Below are positions 24,972-32,888 of a stretch of 64,000 nt of DNA, piece by piece. Position 1 is the first letter of the stretch, and every line of letters begins with the position of its first letter. The notes beneath the pieces were generated by a model. That model was not told where the DNA came from and did not search any database. It saw nothing but the letters and a program-made list of their open reading frames with translations. A program made the position numbers and the translations under genes. Source of the DNA: Thalassobaculum fulvum (GTDB lineage Bacteria > Pseudomonadota > Alphaproteobacteria > Thalassobaculales > Thalassobaculaceae); assembly GCF_014652915.1 (NCBI RefSeq), contig NZ_BMZS01000009.1, positions 248,001 to 312,000 on the forward strand, in the 5' to 3' direction.

Positions 24972-26552
24972 ATGTCGACCGAGGTCACGCCCGAATCCGA
25001 CAGCGAGCGCCACGGGGGCGAGGCTGCAACCGGCCGGCGCGGCGCCCGGCGCGGCCGGCGCGACGGCCCGGCCGGCATCGAGCAGCCGCCGTTCCGCCGG
25101 ATCTTCAACCCTTACCCGCCGATGCGGGCGGTCAGCGACGACGAGTTGGAGGCGATCCACCAGGCCTCGCTGACGGTGCTCGAGGAGATCGGCATCGACT
25201 TCCTGCTGCCGGAGGCGCGCGACCGCCTGAAGGCCGCGGGCCAGCGGGTCGACGGCGAGCGGGTGCGGTTCGACCGCGGCTTCATCGAGGAGCGGATCCG
25301 GACGATCCCGCCGTCGTTCACCCTGCACGCCCGGAACCCGGCGCGGAACGTCGGGGTCGGCGGCAACGAGATCGTGGTCTGCCAGATCGCCAGCGCGCCG
25401 AACGTCTCCGACCTCGCCGGCGGCCGCCGGCCCGGCAACCGCAGGGACTTCCAGAACCTGGTGAAGCTCGGCCAGGTGCTGAACGCGATCCACGTGTTCG
25501 GCGGCTACCCGGTGGAGCCGGTCGACATCCATCCCTCGGTCCGCCACCTGGAGGCGCTGCGCGACATCCTGACGATGTCCGACAAGGCGGTGCACGCCTA
25601 CTCGCTGGGCCGCGAGCGCATCGAGGACGGCATCGAGCTGGTGCGGATCGCCCGCGGGGTCGGCCGCGAGCAGATGGAGCGCGAGCCGAGCCTGTTCTCG
25701 ATCATCAACTCGTCGTCGCCGCTGCGCCTCGACTACCCGATGCTGCAGGGCGTCATCACCATGGCCGAGGCCGGCCAGCCGACCGTGATCACGCCGTTCA
25801 CCCTGGCCGGCGCCATGGCGCCGGTGACGGTGGCCGGCGCGCTGGTCGAGCAGAACGCCGAGGCCCTCGCCGGCCTGGCGTTCAGCCAGGTGGTGAAGCC
25901 CGGCGCCCCGGTCGCCTATGGCGGCTTCACCTCGAACGTCGACATGAAGTCGGGGGCGCCGGCCTTCGGGACGCCCGAGTACATGAAGGCGGCGCTGGTC
26001 GGCGGCCAGCTGGCGCGCCGCTACAACGTGCCGTACCGGTCGTCGAACGCCAACGCCGCCAACGTGCCCGATGCCCAGGCGGCGTGGGAGAGCGTGTTCT
26101 CGCTGTGGGGCGCGGTGATGGGCGGGGTCAACATCCTCAAGCACGCCTGCGGCTGGATGGAGGGCGGGCTGTGCGCGTCCTTCGAGAAGATGGTCATGGA
26201 CGCCGACATGGTGCAGATGCTGGCGGCGTTCCTCGACCCGCTGGTGGTCGACGACGACACCCTGGCGCTCGAGGCGATGCGCGACGTCGGCCCGGGCGGC
26301 CACTTCTTCGGCACCGCCCACACCCAAGCCCGCTTCAAGACCGCGTTCTTCGCGCCGATGGTGTCGGACTGGCGCAACTACGAGAGCTGGCAGGAGGCCG
26401 GCTCGCCGGACGCCCTGACCCGCTCGGCCGCGCTGTCCGACCGGCTGATCGCCGAATGGCAGGCGCCGCCGATGGACCCGGCGATCCGCGAGGAGCTCGA
26501 CGCGTTCGTCGCCAAGCGGACCGAGCAGGGCGGGGCGCCGACGGATTTCTGA
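24972..26552 (+). CDS. Trimethylamine methyltransferase family (MttB-like, non-pyrrolysine)
   Basis: The 526-residue protein has the MttB TIM-barrel features: an N-terminal SDDELEAIHQASLTVLEEIG helix after a basic Arg/Gly-rich leader (~residues 20-40), LLPEARDRL, RTIPPSFTLHARNP, and GGVNILKHACGWMEGGLCAS. No in-frame UAG is present, so it is a non-pyrrolysine homologue of the glycine-betaine methyltransferase (MtgB) type. Family members transfer a methyl group from a quaternary amine to a corrinoid protein; no corrinoid protein is adjacent. The next gene, a dimethylglycine dehydrogenase-like enzyme, would act on the demethylated product. ATG is at 24972, after a gap of 141 bases from the divergent aminopeptidase start. 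Confidence 0.85.
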   Translation: MSTEVTPESDSERHGGEAATGRRGARRGRRDGPAGIEQPPFRRIFNPYPPMRAVSDDELEAIHQASLTVLEEIGIDFLLPEARDRLKAAGQRVDGERVRFDRGFIEERIRTIPPSFTLHARNPARNVGVGGNEIVVCQIASAPNVSDLAGGRRPGNRRDFQNLVKLGQVLNAIHVFGGYPVEPVDIHPSVRHLEALRDILTMSDKAVHAYSLGRERIEDGIELVRIARGVGREQMEREPSLFSIINSSSPLRLDYPMLQGVITMAEAGQPTVITPFTLAGAMAPVTVAGALVEQNAEALAGLAFSQVVKPGAPVAYGGFTSNVDMKSGAPAFGTPEYMKAALVGGQLARRYNVPYRSSNANAANVPDAQAAWESVFSLWGAVMGGVNILKHACGWMEGGLCASFEKMVMDADMVQMLAAFLDPLVVDDDTLALEAMRDVGPGGHFFGTAHTQARFKTAFFAPMVSDWRNYESWQEAGSPDALTRSAALSDRLIAEWQAPPMDPAIREELDAFVAKRTEQGGAPTDF

Positions 26553-26568
26553 GGGAGCGCCGTGTCGT

Positions 26569-26657
26569 GGGTCCCGGATCAAGTCCGGGATGAGGCTGCA
26601 GGAAGGAACACTCCAACCGCCTCATCCCGGCCGGAGCGCAGCGCAGAGCCGGGACCC
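26569..26657. repeat. Palindromic intergenic repeat (copy A)
   Basis: The element begins GGGTCCCGGATCAAGTCCGG and ends in CCGGGACCC, with CCGGGATGAGGC and its complement GCCTCATCCCGG inside, so the whole 89 bases can fold into a long hairpin. A related element with the same GGGTCCCGG and CTCATCCCGG words lies at 29221-29321. It resembles the short dispersed palindromes known from alphaproteobacterial intergenic regions. The surrounding gap (26553-26788) holds no gene. Confidence 0.7.
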
Positions 26658-26788
26658 GGGGACCAGGAACCAAGGGTGGGCCGGCGGCTGAGAATCCCGT
26701 CGCAATCCGGCCAGCAAGCGACGCACCCTGAGCAAGCCGTGCCGTAACCCGGTGCGAGGCTCGGCCCGATGTCGAGGGAGGACAGGCG

Positions 26789-29206
26789 ATGAAGTCTCAT
26801 GCGCGCGTGGTGGTGATCGGCGGCGGCGTGGTCGGGTGCTCGGTGCTGTACCACCTCACCAAGCTGGGGTGGACCGACGTCATGCTGATCGAGCGCTCGG
26901 AGCTGACCTCCGGCTCGACCTGGCACGCCGCCGGCGGCATGCACACCCTGAACGCCGACCCGAACGTCGCCAAGCTGCAGGACTACACGATCCGGCTGTA
27001 CAAGGAGATCGAGGCGATCTCCGGCCAGTCCTGCGGCGTCCACATGACCGGCGGCTTCATGCTGGCGGCCGACAAGGACCGGCTCGACTACCTGCGCACC
27101 GCCCGCGCCAAGGCCCGGGTGCTCGGCATGGACACCGAGCTGGTCGGCATGGACGAGGTGGCGAAGGGCCACCCGCTGATCGACACCAGCCATTTCGTCG
27201 GCGCGCTGTGGGACCCGAACGAGGGCCATGTCGACCCGTCCGGCGTCACCCACGCCTATGCCAAGGCGGCCCGCATCCAGGGCGCCGAGATCGTGCTGCG
27301 CAACCCGGTCAAGGAACTGATCGCCACCCCCGACGGTGACTGGAAGGTGGTCACCGAGCAGGGCACGGTCGACGCCGATGTGGTGATCAACGCCGGCGGC
27401 CTGTGGGCCCGCGAGGTCGGCCGCATGGTCGGCATCGAGCTGCCGGTACTGGCGATGGAGCACCACTACCTGATCACCGAGGAGATCCCGGAGATCGTCG
27501 CCTACAACCAGGAACACGGCCGCGAGATGCCGCACGCCATCGACTTCGCGGCCGAGCTGTATTCGCGCCAGGAAGGCCGCGGCATGGTGATCGGCACCTA
27601 CGAGAAGGCGTGCGTGCCGTGGTCGCCGAAGGACACGCCCTGGGACTTCGGCCACGAGCTGCTGCAGCCGGACTTCGACCGCATCGGCCCGTCGCTCGAC
27701 CTTGCCTTCCAGCACTTCCCGCCGCTCGCCACGGCCGGCATCCGCCAAGCGATCAACGGCCCGTTCACCTTCGCGCCCGACGGCAATCCCCTTGTGGGGC
27801 CGGTGCCGGGGCTGCGGAACTTCTGGTGCGCCTGCGGCGTCATGGCCGGGTTCAGCCAGGGCGGCGGCGTCGGGCTGATGCTGTCGCAGTGGCTGGTCGA
27901 GGGCGAGCCGGAGGTCGACATCTTCGCCATGGACGTCGGCCGGTTCGGCGACTTCGCCAGCCGCGGCTACACCCGCGCCAAGGTGCAGGAGAACTACAGC
28001 CGCCGGTTCAGCATCACCTACCCGAACGAGGAGCTGCCGGCGGCCCGGCCGCTGCGCACCACGCCGGCCTACGACCTGCTGAAGGCCAACGGGGCGGTGT
28101 TCGGGGCATCGGCCGGGCTGGAGCACCCGCTGTGGTTCGCGGCGCCCGGCACGGACACGGTCGAGCAGCCGAGCTTCCGGCGCTCCAACGCCTTCGGGCC
28201 GACCGGCGAGGAGGCCCGGGCGGTGCGCGAGGCGGTCGGCATCCTGGAGATCGCCTCCTACGCCAAGCACGAGGTGTCAGGGCCCGGCGCCGAGGCGCTG
28301 CTCGACAGGCTGCTGGCCGGCCGGCTGCCGAAGCCGGGGCGCATGACCCTGTCGCCGATGCTGAGCCCGAAGGGCCGGCTGCTCGGCGACCTGACGGTGG
28401 CGCGGCTGGCCGACGACCGGTTCCTGATCGTCGGCTCGGCGGCGGCCCAGGAAGTGCACCAGCGCTGGTTCGCCGACCACGCCCCGGAGTCCGGCGTCAC
28501 CCTGCGAAACCGCACCCGCGGGCTGGCCGGCTTCGCGATCGCCGGGCCGAATTCGCGCGAGCTGCTGGCCCGGCTGACCGACGACGACGTGAGCGCCGGT
28601 GCCTTCCCGTTCCGCTCGGTCCGGCGGCTCGACGTCGGCCTGACCAGCGCCTGGGTCGCGCGGATCTCCTATACCGGAGAGCTCGGCTACGAGATCTACA
28701 GCCCGGTCGACCACCAGCGTTCCATGCTGCAGGCGCTGCTGGCGGCCGGCGAGGGGCTCGGCGTGAGGCTGTTCGGCGGCCGGGCGCTGAATTCGCTGCG
28801 CCTGGAGAAGGGCTTCGGCGCCTGGCTGCGCGAGTTCGCGCCGAGCTACGGCCCAGTGGAATCCGGGCTCGACCGGTTCATCGCCGACAAGCCGGGCTTC
28901 ATCGGCCGCGACGCCTACCTGGCGAGCCGGGAGAAGCCGCCGGCGCGCCGTCTGGTGCTGCTGGACATCGAGGCCGACGGCGCCGACGCGGCGCGGGACG
29001 AGCCGGTCGACGCCGGCGACCGCACCGTCGGCTTCGTCACCTCCGGCGGCTACGGCCACAGCATCGGCCGCAGCCTGGCGCTGGCCTATGTCGATACCGG
29101 ATTCCTCGACGCCGAGCTGACGGTCGAGATCCTCGGTGACCGCTGCCCGGCCCGGGTGCTGGCCGAGCCGCCGGTCGACCCGAGCGGGGCGCGGATGCGG
29201 GGGTAG
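26789..29206 (+). CDS. GcvT-domain FAD-dependent oxidoreductase (dimethylglycine/sarcosine dehydrogenase-like)
   Basis: An 805-residue two-part enzyme. The N-terminal DAO domain has VVVIGGGVVGCSVLYHL (residues 6-22) and SGSTWHAAGG, where the His is the covalent FAD site in dimethylglycine dehydrogenase. A linker is followed by a GcvT/aminomethyltransferase domain from about residue 430 (SNAFGPTGEEARAVREAVGI, ARISYTGELGYEIY, SLRLEKGFGAW) that binds tetrahydrofolate and captures the released formaldehyde as methylene-THF. It lies 236 bases after the MttB-like gene, and the pair suggests stepwise betaine or methylamine demethylation. Palindromic repeats flank it on both sides. Exact substrate is not fixed. 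Confidence 0.88.
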   Translation: MKSHARVVVIGGGVVGCSVLYHLTKLGWTDVMLIERSELTSGSTWHAAGGMHTLNADPNVAKLQDYTIRLYKEIEAISGQSCGVHMTGGFMLAADKDRLDYLRTARAKARVLGMDTELVGMDEVAKGHPLIDTSHFVGALWDPNEGHVDPSGVTHAYAKAARIQGAEIVLRNPVKELIATPDGDWKVVTEQGTVDADVVINAGGLWAREVGRMVGIELPVLAMEHHYLITEEIPEIVAYNQEHGREMPHAIDFAAELYSRQEGRGMVIGTYEKACVPWSPKDTPWDFGHELLQPDFDRIGPSLDLAFQHFPPLATAGIRQAINGPFTFAPDGNPLVGPVPGLRNFWCACGVMAGFSQGGGVGLMLSQWLVEGEPEVDIFAMDVGRFGDFASRGYTRAKVQENYSRRFSITYPNEELPAARPLRTTPAYDLLKANGAVFGASAGLEHPLWFAAPGTDTVEQPSFRRSNAFGPTGEEARAVREAVGILEIASYAKHEVSGPGAEALLDRLLAGRLPKPGRMTLSPMLSPKGRLLGDLTVARLADDRFLIVGSAAAQEVHQRWFADHAPESGVTLRNRTRGLAGFAIAGPNSRELLARLTDDDVSAGAFPFRSVRRLDVGLTSAWVARISYTGELGYEIYSPVDHQRSMLQALLAAGEGLGVRLFGGRALNSLRLEKGFGAWLREFAPSYGPVESGLDRFIADKPGFIGRDAYLASREKPPARRLVLLDIEADGADAARDEPVDAGDRTVGFVTSGGYGHSIGRSLALAYVDTGFLDAELTVEILGDRCPARVLAEPPVDPSGARMRG

Positions 29207-29220
29207 CCCGGTTGCGTTCC

Positions 29221-29321
29221 CTCATCCCGGACGAGCGCACGCATGTGCGGTCGATCCGGGACCTCGACTGGCCTGTGGGTCCCGGCTCCGGCGCGCCTTC
29301 GGCGCCCCGGTCCGGGATGAG
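29221..29321. repeat. Palindromic intergenic repeat (copy B)
   Basis: CTCATCCCGGAC at 29221 pairs with GTCCGGGATGAG ending at 29321, and GGGTCCCGG recurs internally at 29278-29286, plus a GGCGCGCC/GGCGCC palindrome in the loop region. It shares its words with copy A at 26569-26657, though the internal sequence differs. It sits in the 129-base gap between the FAD enzyme and the convergent small gene. Confidence 0.7.
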
Positions 29322-29335
29322 GCAGCGTATGGGCG

Positions 29336-29689
29336 TCAGCTGATCATGCCGGCGGCGCGCAACGCCTTCAGGTGCAGGGCGATCAGCCGCTTCTCGTCGT
29401 CGTCCATGTCGGTGAACTTGCCGATCACCTCGGTGTCCGAGGCGGCGATCGCGAAGGCGGAGGCCTTGAAGGAGACGGCGCTGTCGCCCTCGCCGAGCTT
29501 GAGGACGAAGAAGAACTTCTGGCCGTTGATGATGTTGCCGCCGCCCGGGTTCGGGATGCGGATGCCCTTCAGGTGCAGCTCGCGGATGTCCAGCGCCTCT
29601 TCGCCGAAGACGGCCTGGCCCCACTTGACGTCCTTCTTCGCGGCGGCCCCTGCCGCCGGTTTGGTCTTGGCCTTGAGTTTTCCGAACAT
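29336..29689 (-). CDS. Small protein of unknown function, weakly PilZ-like
   Basis: A 117-residue soluble protein with no signal peptide. The first ~20 residues are Lys/Ala-rich. The body alternates short strands (DIRELHLKGIRIPNP, QKFFFVLKLG, VSFKASAFAIA) and ends in a helix (DEKRLIALHLKALR). The strand pattern and the final helix recall PilZ domains, but the c-di-GMP RxxxR and D/NxSxxG motifs are absent (ELHLKG instead), so ligand binding is doubtful. It may be a degenerate PilZ or an unrelated small beta-barrel. It stands alone with 14 bases to the palindromic repeat. Confidence 0.5.
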   Translation of the reverse strand: MFGKLKAKTKPAAGAAAKKDVKWGQAVFGEEALDIRELHLKGIRIPNPGGGNIINGQKFFFVLKLGEGDSAVSFKASAFAIAASDTEVIGKFTDMDDDEKRLIALHLKALRAAGMIS

Positions 29690-29858
29690 GCCGTCCTACC
29701 GCACCGGAGCCGGGGCTTGTGCCCGTCGCACGAGACGCTCCCTAGATGCCCCCGACATCCTTAACTTTCTCTAAAGCCCGCGGCACGCGGCGGCAAGCGT
29801 CACGCGGCGGTTGCGGCCGGCCGTCGGAGCCGCACCGGACCCGACGCTGTGCCCCGGG

Positions 29859-31100
29859 TCAGGGCTTGGGGGGCGGGTTCTTCGCGCCGGTCAGATCGCA
29901 GTCGTCCAGGTTGGTCTTGAACAGGACCGCGTCGGTGAGGTCGGCCGAGGTCAGCCGGGCCCCGTTCAGGTCGGCGCCGCGCAGGTCGGTGCGCCGCAGC
30001 AGGGCGTCCCGCAGGTTGGTCGAGTAGGCGCGGTCGCCGGACAGCAGCGGGCCGAGCCTGGCGTCCCGGAGGTCGGCGCCGTTCAGGCGCGCCGCCTCCA
30101 GATTGGCGCCGCGCAGGTCGGCACCCTTCAGGATGCAGGTCCGCAGGTCGGCGCCTTTCAGCCGGGCGCCGACCAGGCTGGCCCGGGTCATGTCGAGGCC
30201 GATGAAGACCGCGCCCTCGGCCGACAGCCCGGGCAGGCTGACCTCCCGCAGGCTCGGCGCACCGCGCAGGTCGACATTGTCGAGGACCAGCGGCTCGCCC
30301 TCGGCGCCGTCGCTCTCGACCCAGCGGACGTGGGCGCCGATGCCTTCCGCCAGCGACGGCGACAGCTCCAGGTAGCTGCGGCCGCGCGGCTCGTCGGTCA
30401 GGACGGTCGCGAGGTCGCAGCCCGCGAGCGACGCGGTCGCGACCGAGGCGTTGCCGAACACCGCGTAGGCGAGGTTGGCGCCGCCGAAATCGGCGTGGTC
30501 GAGGCAGGCACCGTCCAGCCTGGCCCCGGCCAGGGTGGCGCCGCGAAGGTTGGCGTGGGCGAGGATGGCGCCCTGCAGGTCGGCATCCGTGAAGTCGGTA
30601 TGGGTGGCGATCACCGCGGTCATGTTGGCTTCCCGCAGATCCGCTCCCGACAGATCGGCCTTCTCCATGTGGGTGGGGCCGAGCCGCATGGTGACAGCAG
30701 TCAGGTTGCCGGTCCTGGCGCGGCCGCCGAGCGAGCCGTCGCGAAGATCGGCCTTGTGCAGGTTGGTGTTGCGCAGGCGGGCGCTGCGCAGGGACGACCC
30801 CCTGAGGTCGACGCCGACCATCCGGGCGCCGTTGAGGTTCGCTTCCGCCAGATTGGCGCCCGCCATCATGGCGCCGTCCAGGACGCAGTCGGAAAGGTCG
30901 GCGTCCGCGAGGTTGGCGCCGGTGAGGTCGGCGTCCTTGAGGTTGCTGCCGGTCAGCAGCATGCCCGAGAGGTCGTGGTTCACCAGCTCGGCGCGCAGCC
31001 CGCCGGGCCGACCCAGGAGGAAGTCCTGGTGAGTCTTGACGACCTCCGCCAGCTCGACGCTCGAAAGCCGGCGCATCTTGTTCGGTCTCTTGCCGGACAC
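29859..31100 (-). CDS. Pentapeptide-repeat protein
   Basis: A 413-residue right-handed quadrilateral beta-helix protein with more than 35 pentapeptides of the A(D/N)LxX type (ADLSGADLREANM, GADLRGANLEAARL). Two repeat blocks are separated by a non-repeat segment near residues 225-265 (RGRSYLELSPSLAEG). The N-terminal cap SSVELAEVVKTHQDFLLG is typical of the family's capping helix. Function is unknown; relatives bind gyrase or act as scaffolds. Start is GTG at 31100, preceded by GGGGTGGG; ATG at 31076 (eight codons later) is an alternative. It is divergent from the universal stress gene. Confidence 0.85.
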   Translation of the reverse strand: MSGKRPNKMRRLSSVELAEVVKTHQDFLLGRPGGLRAELVNHDLSGMLLTGSNLKDADLTGANLADADLSDCVLDGAMMAGANLAEANLNGARMVGVDLRGSSLRSARLRNTNLHKADLRDGSLGGRARTGNLTAVTMRLGPTHMEKADLSGADLREANMTAVIATHTDFTDADLQGAILAHANLRGATLAGARLDGACLDHADFGGANLAYAVFGNASVATASLAGCDLATVLTDEPRGRSYLELSPSLAEGIGAHVRWVESDGAEGEPLVLDNVDLRGAPSLREVSLPGLSAEGAVFIGLDMTRASLVGARLKGADLRTCILKGADLRGANLEAARLNGADLRDARLGPLLSGDRAYSTNLRDALLRRTDLRGADLNGARLTSADLTDAVLFKTNLDDCDLTGAKNPPPKP

Positions 31101-31286
31101 GGCTATCCCACCCCGTCCATGCCCCTCCAGAACATAAGTGTACCGCCGAACCCTGGATTCGACCACCGGTGTCGTGGTCGGGTGTCCGACCGGCCGTGCC
31201 GGAGGCGGGCGTCGCGTTAATCTGTCGACATCGTTGATTTCGTTTATGATGCTGTCGAGGACGCCTGCGAGGAGAGGAGAGCGGCG

Positions 31287-32096
31287 ATGAAACACGTCTT
31301 TCTGCCCTTTGGTCTCGACGGCGTGGAAGGGGCGCCGCTCGAGGTCGCGGCACACTTGGCCGAACGCTACGACGGGCGGGCGGTCGCCATGTTCTACCCG
31401 AGGCCGGTCGAGAGCCCGCTGGTCGATCCGATGGGCGTGGGAATCATCGACTATGCCGACCAGGGGCCGGATCTCGCCCGCGAAGCCGACTCCGCCATGG
31501 CGGCGATGCGGGCCCGGATCCAGGCTCTCGGCGCCGCCGCCGGCCGGGTGACGCTGAGCGACCAGCCCCTCAAGGCCCGATTCGGGATCGGCGAGCAGGC
31601 CCGGCTGTTCGACCTGACGGTCGTCGGCAAGGCCGACGAGACCGACTGGCGGGCGGTGTTCGAGACCGCGCTGTTCGAAGGCGGTCGGCCGGTGATGCTG
31701 GTGCCGGTCGGCTGGAGCCGGCCGTGCGGCGACACCGTCGGGGTCGCCTGGAACCGCAGCACCGAGACCGCCCGGCTCATCGGCCAGTCGCTGCCGGTGC
31801 TGCGGGCGGCGAAGCGCGCCCTGGTGATCGAGGTCGAGGGCTGGTCGATTCCGGGGCCGGACGGTGCCGCCCTCGTCGACTATCTCAAGCTGCACGGCGT
31901 CGCCGCGGAAGCGGTGACGGGGCCGCGGTCGATGCGCGGGCCCGGGCTCGACGTCCTCGACCAGGCCGAGGCCAACGGTGTGGACCTGCTGCTGAAGGGC
32001 GCCTACACCCAGAGCCGGCTGCGGCAGATGATCTTCGGCGGCGCCACCAGCGACATCATCGCGGACGCGACGATGCCGGTGGTCTTCGCGCACTGA
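31287..32096 (+). CDS. Universal stress protein, tandem UspA-like
   Basis: The 269-residue protein contains two UspA-like halves: an N-terminal half beginning KHVFLPFGLDGVEGAPLEVAA, and a C-terminal half near residues 150-269 (VGVAWNRSTETARLI, GVDLLLKGAYTQSRLRQMIFGG, then MPVVFAH). The ATP-binding GxxGxxxS element is recognisable only in part (LLKGAYTQSRLRQMIFGGATS). It is a probable stress or redox-responsive cytoplasmic protein. GGAGAGGAG precedes the ATG. A TATGAT at 31245-31250 is a possible -10. The HlyC-like gene follows after 14 bases, suggesting co-transcription. Confidence 0.82.
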   Translation: MKHVFLPFGLDGVEGAPLEVAAHLAERYDGRAVAMFYPRPVESPLVDPMGVGIIDYADQGPDLAREADSAMAAMRARIQALGAAAGRVTLSDQPLKARFGIGEQARLFDLTVVGKADETDWRAVFETALFEGGRPVMLVPVGWSRPCGDTVGVAWNRSTETARLIGQSLPVLRAAKRALVIEVEGWSIPGPDGAALVDYLKLHGVAAEAVTGPRSMRGPGLDVLDQAEANGVDLLLKGAYTQSRLRQMIFGGATSDIIADATMPVVFAH

Positions 32097-32110
32097 CCAC
32101 GGAGAGGGGG

Positions 32111-32761
32111 ATGAGCGACATCGTGTTCGGTACCGACGGGTCGGAGAACCCGGAGGAAGGATCCAAGAAGCCGGCCGGGCGGTCGCGTCCGGCCGCCGCC
32201 GCGGCGAAGGGCGCTGCGGCTGCCGCTTCGAAGGCGGCGTCGAGGGCGGTGTCGGGGCCGGCGTCGGGAGCGGCCGCCGCCAAGCCGGCACCGGCGTCCG
32301 GCGCCGACGCGCAGCCGGCCAACGAGCCGGTACGGGACGACATGACGCGCCTGCTCGGGCAGATCGTCACGCTGCTCGGCCAGTCGTCGGGCCATCGCCA
32401 CGTGTTCGTCTCGGATCTCGAGTGGATGGTGCTGCCGGCGCTGATGGCCAGGCAGGCCCGGATCTGGCGGCGTCAGACCGAGAGCGGCGCGGTTCCGGTG
32501 ATCTACGCGTCGTGGGCGCTGGTCGACACCGCCGTGGAGGCGCGCCTGCGGCAGGGGCAGATGCGTCTCAAGCCGAACGAGTGGCGTTGCGGCGACCGGC
32601 CCTGGCTGATCGACATGGTGGCGCCGTTCGGCGGGACCGACGCGGCGCTCACCGAACTGGCGGACCAGCTGTTTCCGGGCAAGACGCTGAATGCCTTGGT
32701 GAGCAGCGCGACCGGCGGCTTCACGGTCCGGGAGATTCGAGGCAAGTCTCCAGAAAAGTGA
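32111..32761 (+). CDS. HlyC-type toxin-activating lysine acyltransferase homologue
   Basis: Residues ~78-195 of this 216-residue protein match the RTX-toxin acyltransferase fold: HRHVFVSDLEWMVLP with candidate catalytic His95/His97, YASWALVDTAVEARL, and WRCGDRPWLIDMVAPFGG with Asp162, spaced as the His/Asp dyad of HlyC. HlyC uses acyl-ACP to acylate internal lysines of an RTX protoxin. The first ~75 residues are Ala/Pro/Ser/Lys-rich and probably disordered, absent from classical HlyC. No RTX gene or secretion system is adjacent; the only RTX-repeat protein is at 16.4 kb. Partner and substrate are unknown. Confidence 0.78.
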   Translation: MSDIVFGTDGSENPEEGSKKPAGRSRPAAAAAKGAAAAASKAASRAVSGPASGAAAAKPAPASGADAQPANEPVRDDMTRLLGQIVTLLGQSSGHRHVFVSDLEWMVLPALMARQARIWRRQTESGAVPVIYASWALVDTAVEARLRQGQMRLKPNEWRCGDRPWLIDMVAPFGGTDAALTELADQLFPGKTLNALVSSATGGFTVREIRGKSPEK

Positions 32762-32778
32762 TCATATGAGATGATCAC
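32758..32778. promoter_or_regulatory. Perfect 21-bp operator-like palindrome upstream of the TRAP operon
   Basis: GTGATCAT (32758-32765), spacer ATGAG, ATGATCAC (32771-32778) form a perfect inverted repeat starting at the stop codon of the acyltransferase gene, 111 bases before dctP. Its core TGATC-N9-GATCA recurs at 56327-56345. It looks like a GntR- or LacI-type dimer site controlling the TRAP genes. Confidence 0.5.
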
Positions 32779-32888
32779 CCGACGAATGTCGTCATACTTT
32801 TCGGGTGCTCTCCGATTGACAACCGGCGGTCCCGGCAAGGATGATCCCCGAACCGAAAAATGAAAACGGTTACACGGGGAGGAATTCG

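Noticed and set aside
24831-26582. Upstream extension of the aminopeptidase frame through the MttB-like gene
   Set aside because: The residues before the chosen Met are antisense of the MttB-like gene; the peptidase family begins after it.
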